This document shows, piece by piece, positions 12,544-23,055 of a stretch of DNA of 64,000 bases; positions within the stretch are counted from its first letter, which is position 1; every line of letters begins with the position of its first letter. The position numbers and the translations under genes are program-made. This DNA comes from Gadus chalcogrammus (lineage: Eukaryota; Chordata; Actinopteri; Gadiformes; Gadidae), in contig NC_079418.1 in assembly GCF_026213295.1 (NCBI RefSeq), positions 9,932,752 through 9,996,751 on the forward strand, written 5' to 3'. The notes under the pieces are model-generated. The model searched no databases. It was not told the DNA's origin and was given only the letters and a program-made list of their open reading frames with translations.

Positions 12544-13623
12544 TATGGCGTCAGATTAGTGCCATAATTCACTAATGTGATAAAAGATGCATTCGGGCGT
12601 ATTATATTATTCCACACGCGTAGATATTAATTGCGAGCGCGCAAATGATCTCTGTGCGCGCAAAACAGCCTCTCGCCCGCGCAAATTACCTCAGCGCGTG
12701 CAAAACAGCCTCTCGCGCGCGCAAATTACCTCAGCGCGCGCAAAACCTCTCGCGAAAGATGTTTTTACACTCTCGCTCAAATTTAATATTGGCACTATGG
12801 GGGAGGGAACCAAGGCAGGGCGATACGTGAAACGGCCAAACGTGATTGGCCGTTTCTGAAGCGTGATATTTGATTGACAGCCCTCCTCACATTCAATACT
12901 GAATTGTACAGTAAATGGCTGAAACGATAGTTACGTATTGTAACTCCAGATTCTATGAGTATAGGCGCAGCCTTTTAAGTGTCGGCCTCATTGTCCTTTA
13001 AATAGCTGAAGAAAAGCTGTTTATTGGGAGCAGAACGTCCGCCGGCGCCCGACTATATCTGCGAAATGCGGACGTCGTTGAGGCACGCCGCACGCGGACG
13101 TAATTGAGGCCCACGCTGTTGGTGGTCGGGGATTACAAATTTTCAGTGCTACGGCTCACGCCTAGGGATAACCCAATATCGATAGCCTTAAAAGGCTGCC
13201 CCTATACTCATAGAATCTAGAGTTACAATAAGTAACTATCGTTTCAGCCATTTACTGAACAATTCAGAATTGAATGAGAGGAGAGCTGAGGAGGGCTGTC
13301 AATCAAATATCGCGCTTCAGAAACAGCCAATCATAGGAAAGCCCGCCCTGCCTTGGTTCCCTCCCCCATAGTGCCAAAATTAAATTCGAGCGAGAGCGTA
13401 AAAACATCTTTCGCGAGAGGTTTTGCGCGCGCTGAGGTAATTTGCTGCTCGCGAGAGGCTGTTTTGCGCGCGCTGAGGTAATTTGCGCGCGCGAGAGGCT
13501 GTTTTGCGCGCGCAGAGATCATTTGCGCGCTCGCAGTTAATATCTACGCGTGTGGAATAATATAATACGCCCGAATGCATCTTTTATCACATTAGTGAAT
13601 TATGGCACTAATGTGTCGCCATA
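12544..13623. mobile_element. Foldback-type element with ~430-bp inverted arms
   Basis: 12544-12980 and 13190-13623 are long inverted arms around a ~200-bp centre. The outer ends TATGGCG / CGCCATA are flanked by a direct GTTTCA (12538-12543 and 13624-13629), a plausible TSD. Each arm holds a short array built on 'gcgcgcaaaacagcctctc' and 'gcgcaaattacctca', about 38 bp per pair, so the arms contain internal tandem repeats as in classical foldback elements. No protein is encoded. The arms differ by scattered changes and by small differences in the array. Confidence 0.85.
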
Positions 13624-14816
13624 GTTTCAAGTTTGTTACCGGCGACAAGGGTGCCACTTGTCTGTTTTCTTGAGCGGAGAATAAAACATATACAAGTTGC
13701 TCTGAAGAAGCTGTCCCCGTGCTGTTCTTACCCACGACCCCAAAAATAGACTTTATTAAGCAGTGACGCTAACTTACACCCAGCGTTACAATACCATAAG
13801 TCCGTGAGTGTTTATTAGACCATTACGTTTTCTAATAACTTTGCTCTGATTCTTCAGAGAATATTTTGATGGATATTAACAGTTATTCAACCTTCCTTAA
13901 ATTTCAATTTAACAGAAAATGCTGCTGCGTGTCTCGTTTGGCGGAGTGCAGAAGTACATGAAGCTGCCTGAACTAACATTCAGTGATTTCTTGAGAGAAG
14001 GTTAGTCACTAAATTTGGATTGAAAGTAGCCTAATCAAGTGGTGGCATATTGCAATTGTTTCTCATCAGAACATTTTGTGCACTGTTTATTTCTTTTACT
14101 CTAGTGAGTCTAAAATTTAACATTGCTGAAGACAGACGGTTGGACATCAAGGTTTATGACCAGTCTAACACAGAGGTCGACTCTGAGGTTTTTGAGGAGA
14201 TCGTACAAGAGTTCCATGGACCTTTCCTAATTTCATTGGCCAATGAAGCACCTGGTAATTGCTGCCTACCTGCATAAGACTACACACACATCGTTGAAGT
14301 GGAAGTGTTGAACTATGTAATTGTGTTCTTATTTCCCAATGCGCAGGTTACCCTCAATCCACGTCATCTCCATGCTCTATTGCATCTGAAGACACAGTGA
14401 TCCTCAACTTCTCGTTGTGTGACCCAGCTGAGGAGCCAGTTGCAGCCGAAGGAAGTCAACCTAAAAGGCCTTGCCGCATTAACTATGAAGCAAAAGCTGT
14501 GAGTTGTGTGTGTGTGTGGGGAGTTTGATTCACATGTTTAATTTGAGGTGCATCTTATTTGTTTCATAATTTCCAAGTATTTTTCAAAATACAATACTGC
14601 ACATTTTATTTCTTAGCTGATTGAAAAAATCTTGACGACAAAGCCTGGAGGTGACCGTGTCATGGAGGAGTATGCGAAAACGAAATAAATTACAGATTCA
14701 ACCAGAAGACAGCTCATCAACATACTTACTGCAGAGATGACGGAAAAACATGGGTAAGTATGGATCAAATATGTTATCATGAGACATTGTTTAAACATAG
14801 CAATTATTGTTTAGAT

Positions 14817-15777
14817 CAGTGGTTTTCAAACTGTGGGGCGCGCCAGAGTTCTTCAGGGGGGGCGCGACGTGAGAAAAAAATAAACCCGAAGAAAACCCTG
14901 AAAGACGATGATTCAAATCATCAGTCGTACTTCAACTGTAGAAGTAACATAACTAAATCAATTTTCAACCGTTTATCTTCGTGCAAACCATTTAACAAAT
15001 CTACACACTTGTATCTTCAATAATATCGAAACAGAATTTCGATATCATTTAAAATGTCTTCAGAATCACAGTTTTAGTTTCATACTGCTTCGTTTTCAGC
15101 TGTTTTCATTGAAGACGTCAGCCCATTCTGATACACCTACTTCTAGACATCGTAACTCATTCCTTTTTCAACCGTTTACCATCGTTCAAACCATTAAACA
15201 AATCTACACACTTGTATCTTCAATACTATCTAAACGGAATTTTGATAGCATTTATACTTTTTTCAGAATCACAGTTTTAGTTTCAAACCGGCGTCGTTTT
15301 CAGTTGGTTATAATAATTGAGGTCACCATAGCAACGCCGGTAAACAAACCCCGCCGAATAGTCGAATCTCTGGACTGAAAAGGCAGATCTGATTCGACTC
15401 AGAAAATTCAGAGTCGGGGACCCTGAATGAATCTGTAAACTGGCAGTTTACACAGATTAAGATGTTCAAATGTATTTAAAAAAGGTTAAGCTAAAACATG
15501 CTTAGATAAAGTCGTTACATTTTGTTGTTTAAAAACGCAAAAATATGTAATGTTTCAGAAATATGTTTAAAAAATATGTAAAAAAAATTGTTTCAAATGT
15601 TTCAAAAATATGTTCCAAATGTTTTAAAATTATGATCGGAGATGTTTGAAATGTGTAAAATAATTAAAATAGCTTTCAAAACACAGGTATTTAGAAAAAA
15701 AAATTGGGAGGGGGGGGGCTCAGCTGAATTTTTTTCTCTGAGGGGGGGCTCACTCTCTCACACTTTGAAAACCCCTG
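14817..15777. mobile_element. hAT (Charlie-like) MITE in an intron, 8-bp TSD
   Basis: Ends CAGTGGTTTTCAAACTGTG and the complement of CAGGGGTTTTCAAAGTGTG are flanked by exact GTTTAGAT copies (14809-14816 and 15778-15785). The 961-bp body has no transposase. It contains an imperfect tandem duplication of about 90 bp, at about 14963-15050 and 15165-15254, both reading 'ttcaaccgttta...'. Confidence 0.92.
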
Positions 15778-15969
15778 GTTTAGATCATGTTGTTCAATGC
15801 TATCTATGAATGTTGATTATTGAATACACCAGGACATCGCCGCCCCGGAGTGTAAAAGTGATGTATGCACAGGGGATTGTCGCTCTGTTTCCATACCTTG
15901 AAGACCCATATTCACAGAATGGCTATGTAAGTAAAGGTTTTAAAATATATTTGCCCTTCGAACTGCTGA

Positions 15970-16022
15970 GATTTACATTTACATTTATGCATTTAGCAGA
16001 CGCTTTTATCCAGAGCTCAGAG
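15970..16022 (+). repeat. Short teleost dispersed-repeat fragment
   Basis: The words 'atttacatttatgcatt' and 'tagcagacgcttttatcc' are the core of a repeat that I recall as very abundant in otocephalan and other teleost genomes. Only about 50 bases are present, in an intron of the uncharacterised gene. Confidence 0.6.
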
Positions 16023-17262
16023 ATCATATGAATGTATATATCACACTGTGCCTACATTATACAGAACATTACTACGATCCTGAAAGTGGTTCAGGCTACA
16101 TTGCATGGCGGTTGAAGACAATTCAACGAAAAGCTGCTGAGGAAAGAGGTCCTGCAGTTAGTACATCTCCTAAAGGTAATATTTATCATGAGGTGGAATT
16201 ATCAACCTGTGAAATGTGTTTAAAGGAGGATATGAAACTGTGTAGTTATTAACAGCAACAACAAAATTGTCTTGTTCTAAAGTTGGTGGGCCAGGCCATG
16301 GGCGTACTAGACCCTTTACTGCCGACAGAGTCCTGACTGACGAGGAAGTGGAATGCGCTTTCGCTTTGTTGAGACACACTGCTGATGAGGAGACCATCCG
16401 TGAAAAGATGAAAGTCACTTTCGCATACCGCCACGCCATGGTCAATGATGAGAACAAATCAGCAGAGGTCTTCTCAGTATTTCCACGGTTCCTAGACACA
16501 CCAGGACTGGTATGGCATCTACATTCATTGAATACTGAGACATATTGTAAAATGTAGCACAAGGTACCAACTCAGGTTGTCCTCCTTTTCTTCTTTTTTT
16601 TCTTTTTCAAAATACAGATGGAACAAGATTTTAGAGTGATGTTTGGTGAGCAAACTGCCAACAAGTTCATGGAGAGGTGGCCTACCACTTTCAAAGCAGG
16701 AGTCATTAAGGAAAGCCATGGACTAGTCCCCTCCACAGACCTTCTTGATTTAATGCGCAACGCTGAGACATCTACTGAAGTTGAAAAAGGTAAGTCTTTG
16801 AATGTGGAGAAGCATGTTGCTAAATATATTGAGGATGGTGGAAAATTATGGCATAATGTTAACCTGATACTTGTTGGCCTCTAGGCTGGGACAGTGACAT
16901 GTCTGCCATCATACTGCTGCTACATCTGCTACCACCATCTGCACAGGGACGAAAGAGGCCAGGGAAGATATCAGCATCTAATGCAGTTGATCACCTCATC
17001 AAATTCCAAAAGGTACACTAGACATTAATCAAACCTCATCCCTCCCACCACCACCCACCCCCCTGCCAACAACACCTCAAACTCCAAACATCCACCAACA
17101 CACCCCAACTCCACCCCACCCACACTCACTACCCCTTTGTCAACGCCACCCTACACTCAAACATCACTCACCCCCAAACACACATACTGCAGTCGTGCAT
17201 CCCCTCAAACATCTTTGTATCATTTTATCTATCTAATTTCTGTCATCACTCAAAGTTCTACA

Positions 17263-17263
<1 letters not shown>

Positions 17264-17324
<61 letters not shown>
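17264..17324. repeat. (AC)n microsatellite
   Basis: About 30 uninterrupted AC dinucleotides. The preceding ~230 bases (17030-17260) form a C/A-rich low-complexity stretch lacking G, inside the last intron of the uncharacterised gene. Confidence 0.97.
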
Positions 17325-17325
<1 letters not shown>

Positions 17326-17885
17326 AACGTTATACACCACATACTACTATGAGCACCTATCCCACACACAGCACTCTTCCCTTTGAACCTTTCTTTCTTC
17401 TGGAGAACCTTACAGTTTCACTGCATGTGCTTTGCGCAAGTAATTATATGCATGTGACATAAAATTCTTGAATCCTTAAATTGTTTAGAGATTGGAGTGA
17501 TATCATGTTATTGTTTTAATAAATAGTGTTGTTGAATGTGTTTTGTTATAGACGGGAACAAGCGTGCAGCAGCATCTTGACAACATCGCTCAAAGCAGTC
17601 AGCCCTACCTTGCTCAGGGACCCACAAAAAGCAGCATTCACTCTTTCTTCATTGCCATCGACAAGCATGCACTTCAATGCCAAGCCACCAGCTCGGTTGG
17701 AGCCCTGGGTGAGCTCTTCAAGGCCCACTATGTGTTTGGTACATCTTACAGTCCTGCCTTGAACAACTTTTTCACTTTTCTGCAAACTTCCATTTACAAC
17801 ATTGACGTGGGGAAAACTAAGGAAACGCCAAGAATTGCAGAGTTGCGAGCGAGAATGGTGCGTTAGGCACTCTTGAAATTAAACA

Positions 17886-18131
17886 ATGAGGTGCTTTCTT
17901 TGCAGCAATGTCTTTGGTGAAGCAAACAATCTAGTAAAGCACCTCAAAGTAATACATGGACTCTGTACGGGAAGGACTCTTTATCTTCAATGTGGCCAAG
18001 TGGGATGCTCACGTTTTTTCAATAGTTTTTCTGGTCTTAGGAAGCATCTGAATAAGTGTCATGTGAATAGTGCATGTGATGTTATTGTTGAAACTGAACC
18101 TATGTATGTTGTCCCATATTGTTATCTCTGA
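17886..18131 (+). CDS. Small two-finger C2H2 ORF downstream of the uncharacterised gene
   Basis: An 81-codon frame begins MRCFLCSNVFGEANNLVKH, giving C-x2-C followed by H-x4-H (CFLC ... HLKVIH). A second finger reads CGQVGCSRFF ... HLNKCH. The ATG is 19 bases after the stop of the preceding gene, and 'aaataaa' at about 18144 could serve as a polyadenylation signal. Similar two-finger segments form the N-terminus of other multi-copy fish proteins I recall. It may therefore be an exon whose downstream partners are lost, or a separate small protein encoded by the same mobile unit. DNA or RNA binding is inferred only from the fingers. Confidence 0.5.
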   Translation: MRCFLCSNVFGEANNLVKHLKVIHGLCTGRTLYLQCGQVGCSRFFNSFSGLRKHLNKCHVNSACDVIVETEPMYVVPYCYL

Positions 18132-18513
18132 GGAGTTATCAGGAAATAAATGGTGCTACAGTACCTGATGGTGTGTATTGTCTTATATTATAGCAGTTAA
18201 AAACATTACTATTTCATTAAAATAAAATATAAATATACACTATATAGTGTATTTTAAGAATAGCCTATTTAGAGTGGAAACTACTCTATGTAGTGAAATC
18301 ATTTTACTCTAACAGTGTAAACAGATCACAGTGTTAAATGTTTTTACACATTTCATTGTAAATTGTGACACAAAATAGAGTAAAATTAACTCTGAAAATC
18401 TTACACTGGCTACAGAGTAAATTTTACACTAATTTAGGGTGGGACCAAATGTTATCTGACGCAGAGTTAAATTCAACTCTTAAAGAGTAAAATTGACACA
18501 GTTTTTTACTGTG

Positions 18514-19083
18514 TAGGGGTACATTAGACATAAATAGGAAGCACACTCAGGAGGAGGAATGAATGACCTCTCACCATGATACTTAATTCATTGTTTCAAG
18601 TAACCCTGCCTCGTTAAATCTATAAGCTTGTTTTGCTTTCAAGAATAGGTTATAGGATGTGTCTCTATAAAATCTCTCCATGCGCATATCTGAGAGTGAC
18701 GTAACAAGCCACCAGACAGCGATTAAAAAAAACGAGTTCATTACAAAAGTAAATCTAATCTGCGGATAATAGAAACATATTCCAATGTGCCTTTTGAAGG
18801 AAATTTTGAATATCTGTCTACTTCCCAGCCAGCGGACCCTTGTTTACGACAAAAACAACACAATTTACGGCAGCTCAGTTGCCGCCCTCGTTAATGTGGT
18901 TTGGAGGAGAGGGTGATCAATAGCAATCACTATAGCAACCATGACAGTCAAGTGACGTAGCCGCAGCCCCATTGAAAATAATAGGGCATGTCATGATTAG
19001 AGCCGTGCCCGACTGGGTTTAAAAATCGGATAAATCGGAAATGATTGTTTTGACGAATCCATAACTAGAGAGTTCACTGCGCT
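18514..19083. other. Intergenic stretch
   Basis: No gene or clear repeat structure was recognised between the right end of the TIR-bounded region and the dispersed repeat that starts near 19084. Confidence 0.35.
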
Positions 19084-20110
19084 GTGGTCCCTCGGCAGCG
19101 AGGCTCCGGCGGGAGACGACCGTGGTCAACAATCCCTTTCTTCTCCATGTCGTGGTTCATGCCTACTTCAGGGAGTCAAAGCCAAAGTTCCTTTCCCCCA
19201 ATTCATTCTCAACCATGGCTGAGATAACCCCCACTACGAGTCTCGTTGTGGAAATACCAGAGACGGGAGTCGGACGTGTTACACCGGGATTCCACCGGAC
19301 GCGTTACGGCAACGTTACGGCTGCGGCACGTCTTGGCCGCGACTTTGCCCTGCTTGCATTTCCACCGGGCGCGTTACGGCAGCGCAACGCTGCCTTGCGA
19401 GCCAGCCGTATTCACGCGAGATCACAAGATCCCGCGATAATCCTAAACCTAATGTACTCACCTTCCACTCCCAAAACTACTGCAATTAAATGCCAGGCTT
19501 TGTCCTTTCTGACATTGTTCTTATAAAAAGGATGATTTGAGACCCTTTGATTGATTGACTGCTGACCTGGTGCCACCGGTCATGACGTAATAATGTTGGT
19601 GTTTTATTTATTGTGTTTTATTTTGAAAATTGAGCGGAATGCTCTATGGCTTTTACTTTTTCACTTCCTGCCCTGATCGATCTGCTCTGTTGAAAATGAC
19701 GCGGTTCAGCAGCGGCTCGCGGCAAAAATAGGAATGCTACGGAATGATAGCGCTGCGGCGCGGCACGCCGCTCCTGGGACGCTGCTGAGACGTTCCGCAG
19801 CCGCGCCCGGTGGAAATGGTCTCATTGATTAGAGTGGAACCTATCTGCTGCGGTGACCGCGGCCAAGACGTGCCGCTGCCGTAACGTTGCCGTAACGCGT
19901 CCGGTGGAATCAGGCCGTTATGCGCCATAACACCAACAGCAGAACGGTTCCTCCATGTTGTGGTTCAGTCTACTTCAGATTGATGTGGACATGGAAGAAC
20001 CAGAGACGTCGGAGAACCCGACACGGTCGTTGGAGATTCATAATAGCCTATCGTCTGGAGGCTCACACAGCTTTTGGCCGTGATAATATATATTATATGA
20101 TATAGATATC
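19084..20110 (+). repeat. Dispersed repeat, copy A (carries a MITE insertion)
   Basis: Sequence from 'ggtccctcggcagcg' through 'agggagtcaaagcc', 'ctgagataacccccac' and 'ataacaccaacagcag' also occurs at 53150-53440. Copy A is split by the MITE at 19282-19916. The segment 19940-20110, with 'cagtctacttcagattgatg' and 'cagcttttggccgtgat', is present in opposite orientation at 53045-53165. Its class is not known to me. Confidence 0.75.
19282..19916. mobile_element. GC-rich MITE with two nested TIR pairs, copy 1
   Basis: The outer inverted ends read GATTCCACCGGACGCGTTAC, and an inner pair about 75 bp further in reads TTTCCACCGGGCGCG. Both sides are flanked by GTTA (19278-19281 and 19917-19920). 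The unoccupied paralogous site at 53397-53412 (acgtgttatgcg) confirms the insertion limits to within a few bases. TTA-type TSDs and GG..C ends suggest PIF/Harbinger, but the class is not certain. There is no coding capacity. A second copy lies at 51665-52245. Confidence 0.8.
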
Positions 20111-20322
20111 TATGTATAATATGGGTTTCTAAGAACCATTGCGATACATCCACCGTAAACAGAGCGCATGGTACCGTGGCTACAAGCTGCTCAGGGCCAG
20201 GTGATAATATATATTATATGATATAGATATCTATGCATAATATGGGTTTCTACGAGCCATTGCGATACATCCACCGTAAACAGAGCGCATGGTACCGTTG
20301 CTACAAGCTGCTCAGGGCCACA
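20081..20322 (+). repeat. Two tandem copies of a 121-bp unit
   Basis: 20081-20201 and 20202-20322 match closely. Each starts TGATAATATATATTATATGA and ends ...GCTGCTCAGGGCCA. Few substitutions separate them (for example 'gtataat' versus 'gcataat'), so the duplication is recent. Confidence 0.92.
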
Positions 20323-20515
20323 CCCCCCTCCTTGACCTGCCTTGACACGCCCACCGAAACAGCGCATTTGGGGGAAGCTCAATGTGCGACTGGCTCGGAG
20401 TGGCTGTAACTCTGCACCACGGCTGAATTTCGGGGACGTCTTTGAATACTGTGTTTGTGGCCCACTAATACCTATATTAAAGCATCCATAAAATAGCATG
20501 GCATGGGATCTTTAA

Positions 20516-21888
20516 AGGCCCACTATGCAACTTTTTTAGCCAAAATTACATTAAGTATGCAGGTTGAGAGTTATGCTGATGGTTCTGCATCCATTTCTGG
20601 GTCGATTGGTGGGTGTGTCATTTTCCCATGTGGCCTCTACAGTGAAAAAGCGCATATGCAACTTGATGTGTTCGGACCGAGCGCTTCCGGATGTGACGCG
20701 GCGGAAGTATCCTCGAAAATGTAGTCTGATTGTAGTTTCGAAAATGCTTTACGGCACAGACACACACCCAAACATGGCACCGGCTAGATATAAACAGCCA
20801 GTTGCGAGGCAATTTGGCTTGATTTACCTTAATATAACAGGCTAGGAGTCATTGCGATGGTTCCATTATACATTTTTGTTCGTTGTTTCAACTCCCCCTT
20901 GCGCATTTTGGCGGAGAAAATGAATATGTATCTGCCGGCGACCCGCCGCCCACTCTCGCGGGGGTCTCGCGAAGTAACGAATTGCTTTGCGGCACAGACC
21001 CCCAAACACGGAACCGGCTCGATATAAACACAAGTAACTAAGGGATTGTTACATTCATCATAGATCAGCCGACTAAAAAGAGACAGAGAAACCCAATGTC
21101 GGAGGAACAGAAGAAGAGAAAGGGGAGACTGACCGACAGAGAGGCCAGACATGAGTAAACGTTGGGCAAGCTTTTCAGGAATAGCGTGAACTGAAAGAAA
21201 AAGAAGACTTCAAATCAGACTCCGACTTGGCCGTGTTGCTTTTGAAATTGAAAGTACCCTTGGGTGAACTTTGTCCTCGTGGTATTCTTGATGTTGATAG
21301 TCTCTGTACAAATGTGTTTGCTCAACCATTTTGTTGTGAGCCCTGTAAAAATTGTTTTCTCGACCGTTTTGTTGTGAGCCCTGTATGTTTCTAGCTTGCT
21401 TGGTTGCAGCCATATAAACACCTTTGTTTCCATTGGTGTTTTGCTGTCTCGTCCCCCAGATACAGACTGAATCCCCAAATCCAGGTTCTTGTTTATTTAG
21501 ATTATTATGTTGGCCAACACTCTCACACTGATTGTTCTGTTCAACCTAAGATAAAATAATTATAATCTAGGATATCAATTCTCCCCGTCAACTATAAAAA
21601 GGATGGCTTTATGTTTATTGCAATACAAATACATCATTTTAAAAATGTATAACCTTGCCTACACTTTATGAACATTTACTTCGGACATGGCTCCATGCAT
21701 TCGCCGGCTTCTTTGAAAACAAATGCACATGGCTCGCGTAGAAGTGCATGGGGAAGGGTCGTCAACGAGTTGTTACGACAGTGTTGTAAAATATCTACTA
21801 CGAAGCTGTAGGGGGCGCTGTGTAGAGAAATGTGCGCGCCAAAACCAAGAAAACAGCGAAGAAATTCCCGAAGTTGCATAGTGGGCCT
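20516..21888. mobile_element. TTAA-flanked non-autonomous DNA transposon
   Basis: The perfect 18-bp inverted ends are AGGCCCACTATGCAACTT and its complement. TTAA lies on both sides (20512-20515 and 21889-21892). The 1373-bp body has no transposase. TTAA duplication is a property of piggyBac and Kolobok elements; ends starting with A rather than CCC make Kolobok the better guess. A ~50-bp duplication built on 'ttttgttgtgagccctgta' lies at about 21328-21392. Confidence 0.87.
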
Positions 21889-22049
21889 TTAAGGGTTAAA
21901 AAATATTTTTTGGAACATTTTTAAATTTTAATCTGCCCCAGAAAATCCATATCAGTCGGGGCCTAATTACATCCTTTTGTTCGACCTAGCTCTCAATCAT
22001 GCATCTGTTACTTTTCCTCAGGAAACGAGAAGGGTCCATCTGCAGGCTT

Positions 22050-22160
22050 GGGCGTTCCAGTCATGACACAAAAACGCCCATCGGGCGTTCCCGTCATGAC
22101 ACAAAAACGCCCATCGGGCGTTCCCGTCATGACACAAAAACGCCCATCAGGCGTTCCTGT
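22050..22160 (+). repeat. 33-bp coding minisatellite
   Basis: Unit 'gggcgttcccgtcatgac' followed by 'acaaaaacgcccatc', with start points at 22050, 22083, 22116 and 22149. The length is a multiple of three and the frame stays open through the array. Each unit ends in the complement of its beginning (GGGCGTT / AACGCCC), so units can pair with one another. A related GGGCGTT/AACGCCC array lies at 30100-30212. Confidence 0.95.
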
Positions 22161-22164
22161 AGCG

Positions 22165-22931
22165 CAGGGGTGGGGAACCTTTTTCACATCAAGGGCCATT
22201 TCAATTTTTCCAAAGTCCTCAGAGGGCCGTACCATTATGAACACATAACTAAAGATGAAAAAAAAGACAAAAAAAGTCTATAACTGCTGTGTTACTAAGC
22301 CTCATGTTTGCTGCATTTCTAGACTCACCTAATGTGATGGCTGGAACTGTTTTTCTCTAGCAAGGAACAACTCAATGTCAGCTGGCAGTGATGATGATGC
22401 TACTCCAGGGATGGGCAACTTTCATGATAAAGAGGGCCACATTTTTTATCATAACCATCGGAGGGCCACATGACTGCACACTTCAACTATACGTGAGCTG
22501 AGAGAAGCTACATAATTTTGAATTTGGTAGATGATTTCCTGTATTCTGGTGCATTTTGGCGATGGCCACTACCTAAAAAATCGTCCAGAATCATAACCTA
22601 TGTACGGTATGTTAATTGAACCAACATACATTAATTTCATGTTTTCCATGCTCAAACAGCCACATGAATGGTCAGTATTTTTATCAGTGCAAAGGGCTCA
22701 CATACATCATTCAATGAAGTCAAAAAACTGAAAAACAGTGGCCCCACATTAAGTGCAACAACTCAATGAACTCAAACCCAACAAGCAGTTGTAGTAGTTG
22801 TAGTGGCGACTTAAGTGGATATCTTTAATGACTGATATCGCTTCTAAGCAAACTAGACGCATGGGTTTGCCTTTGAATTCTATGAATTCTTCTCATCTTT
22901 CTTGAACGAGTTTTCTGTAACTCGATCAATT

Positions 22932-22987
<56 letters not shown>

Positions 22988-23055
22988 TTATGTGCAGGCT
23001 GAGTGCATGCGGGCCGCGGGCCACATGCCCGCGGGCCGCCAGTTCCCCATCCCTG
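22165..23055. mobile_element. hAT MITE inserted in a coding exon, 8-bp TSD
   Basis: The left end is CAGGGGTGGGGAACC and the right end is the complement of CAGGGATGGGGAACTGG. CTGTAGCG is duplicated exactly at 22157-22164 and 23056-23063. A second left-end-like sequence (CAGGGATGGGCAACTTTC) starts at about 22415, so the element looks like a fusion of two related MITEs. An (ATT)n/(AT)n/T-run lies at 22930-22985. There is no transposase. Confidence 0.92.

Larger units (their letters stand above)
13919..17866 (+). pseudogene. Multi-exon uncharacterised teleost multi-copy gene with one in-frame stop
   Basis: Exons, approximate but joined by GT/AG sites in matching phase: 13919-14000, 14105-14254, 14347-14498, 14617-14755, about 15834-15927, about 16065-16175, about 16284-16509, 16618-16790, 16885-17012 and 17552-17866. 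The start MLLRVSFGGVQKYMKL suggests a small N-terminal ubiquitin-like or PB1-like fold. The middle has GPGHGRTRPFTADRVLTDEE, and the C-terminal exon has FKAHYVFGTSYSPALNNFFT. I know relatives only as multi-copy fish proteins, often labelled 'sterile alpha motif domain-containing 3-like'; their function is not established. A TAA at 14686-14688 interrupts the fourth exon, while the flanking frame stays open. The 15.93/16.06 kb junction also fits poorly. The other exons are well kept, so inactivation looks recent. A hAT MITE lies in the intron after the fourth exon. Confidence 0.65.
11581..18513 (+). mobile_element. Putative large TIR-bounded DNA transposon of unknown class
   Basis: The left end CACAGTAAAAAA followed by GGAGTGTCA is mirrored at the right by TTTTTTACTGTG, preceded by a complementary TGACAC. 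Both ends are flanked by TA (11579-11580 and 18514-18515). Inside both ends, short motifs of the type AGAGTAAA / ACTCT recur (11612-11705 and 18255-18500), as in transposase-binding subterminal arrays. The 6.93 kb interval holds a multi-exon gene, a C2H2 ORF, a foldback element and a hAT MITE. CACAG ends recall CACTA/EnSpm elements, but a 2-bp TSD and the gene content do not settle the class. Two independent MITEs of one family, lying by chance in inverted orientation, are the alternative. Confidence 0.5.

Noticed and set aside
12587..12859. Frames rich in arginine and alanine in the foldback arms (also 13331-13580 minus)
   Set aside because: They are translations of the GC-rich tandem repeats and appear symmetrically in both inverted arms; no splice or start context.
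22050..22160. CRISPR-like array of 33-bp repeats
   Set aside because: The repeats are contiguous without spacers, keep a reading frame and lie in a fish nuclear exon. It is a coding minisatellite.
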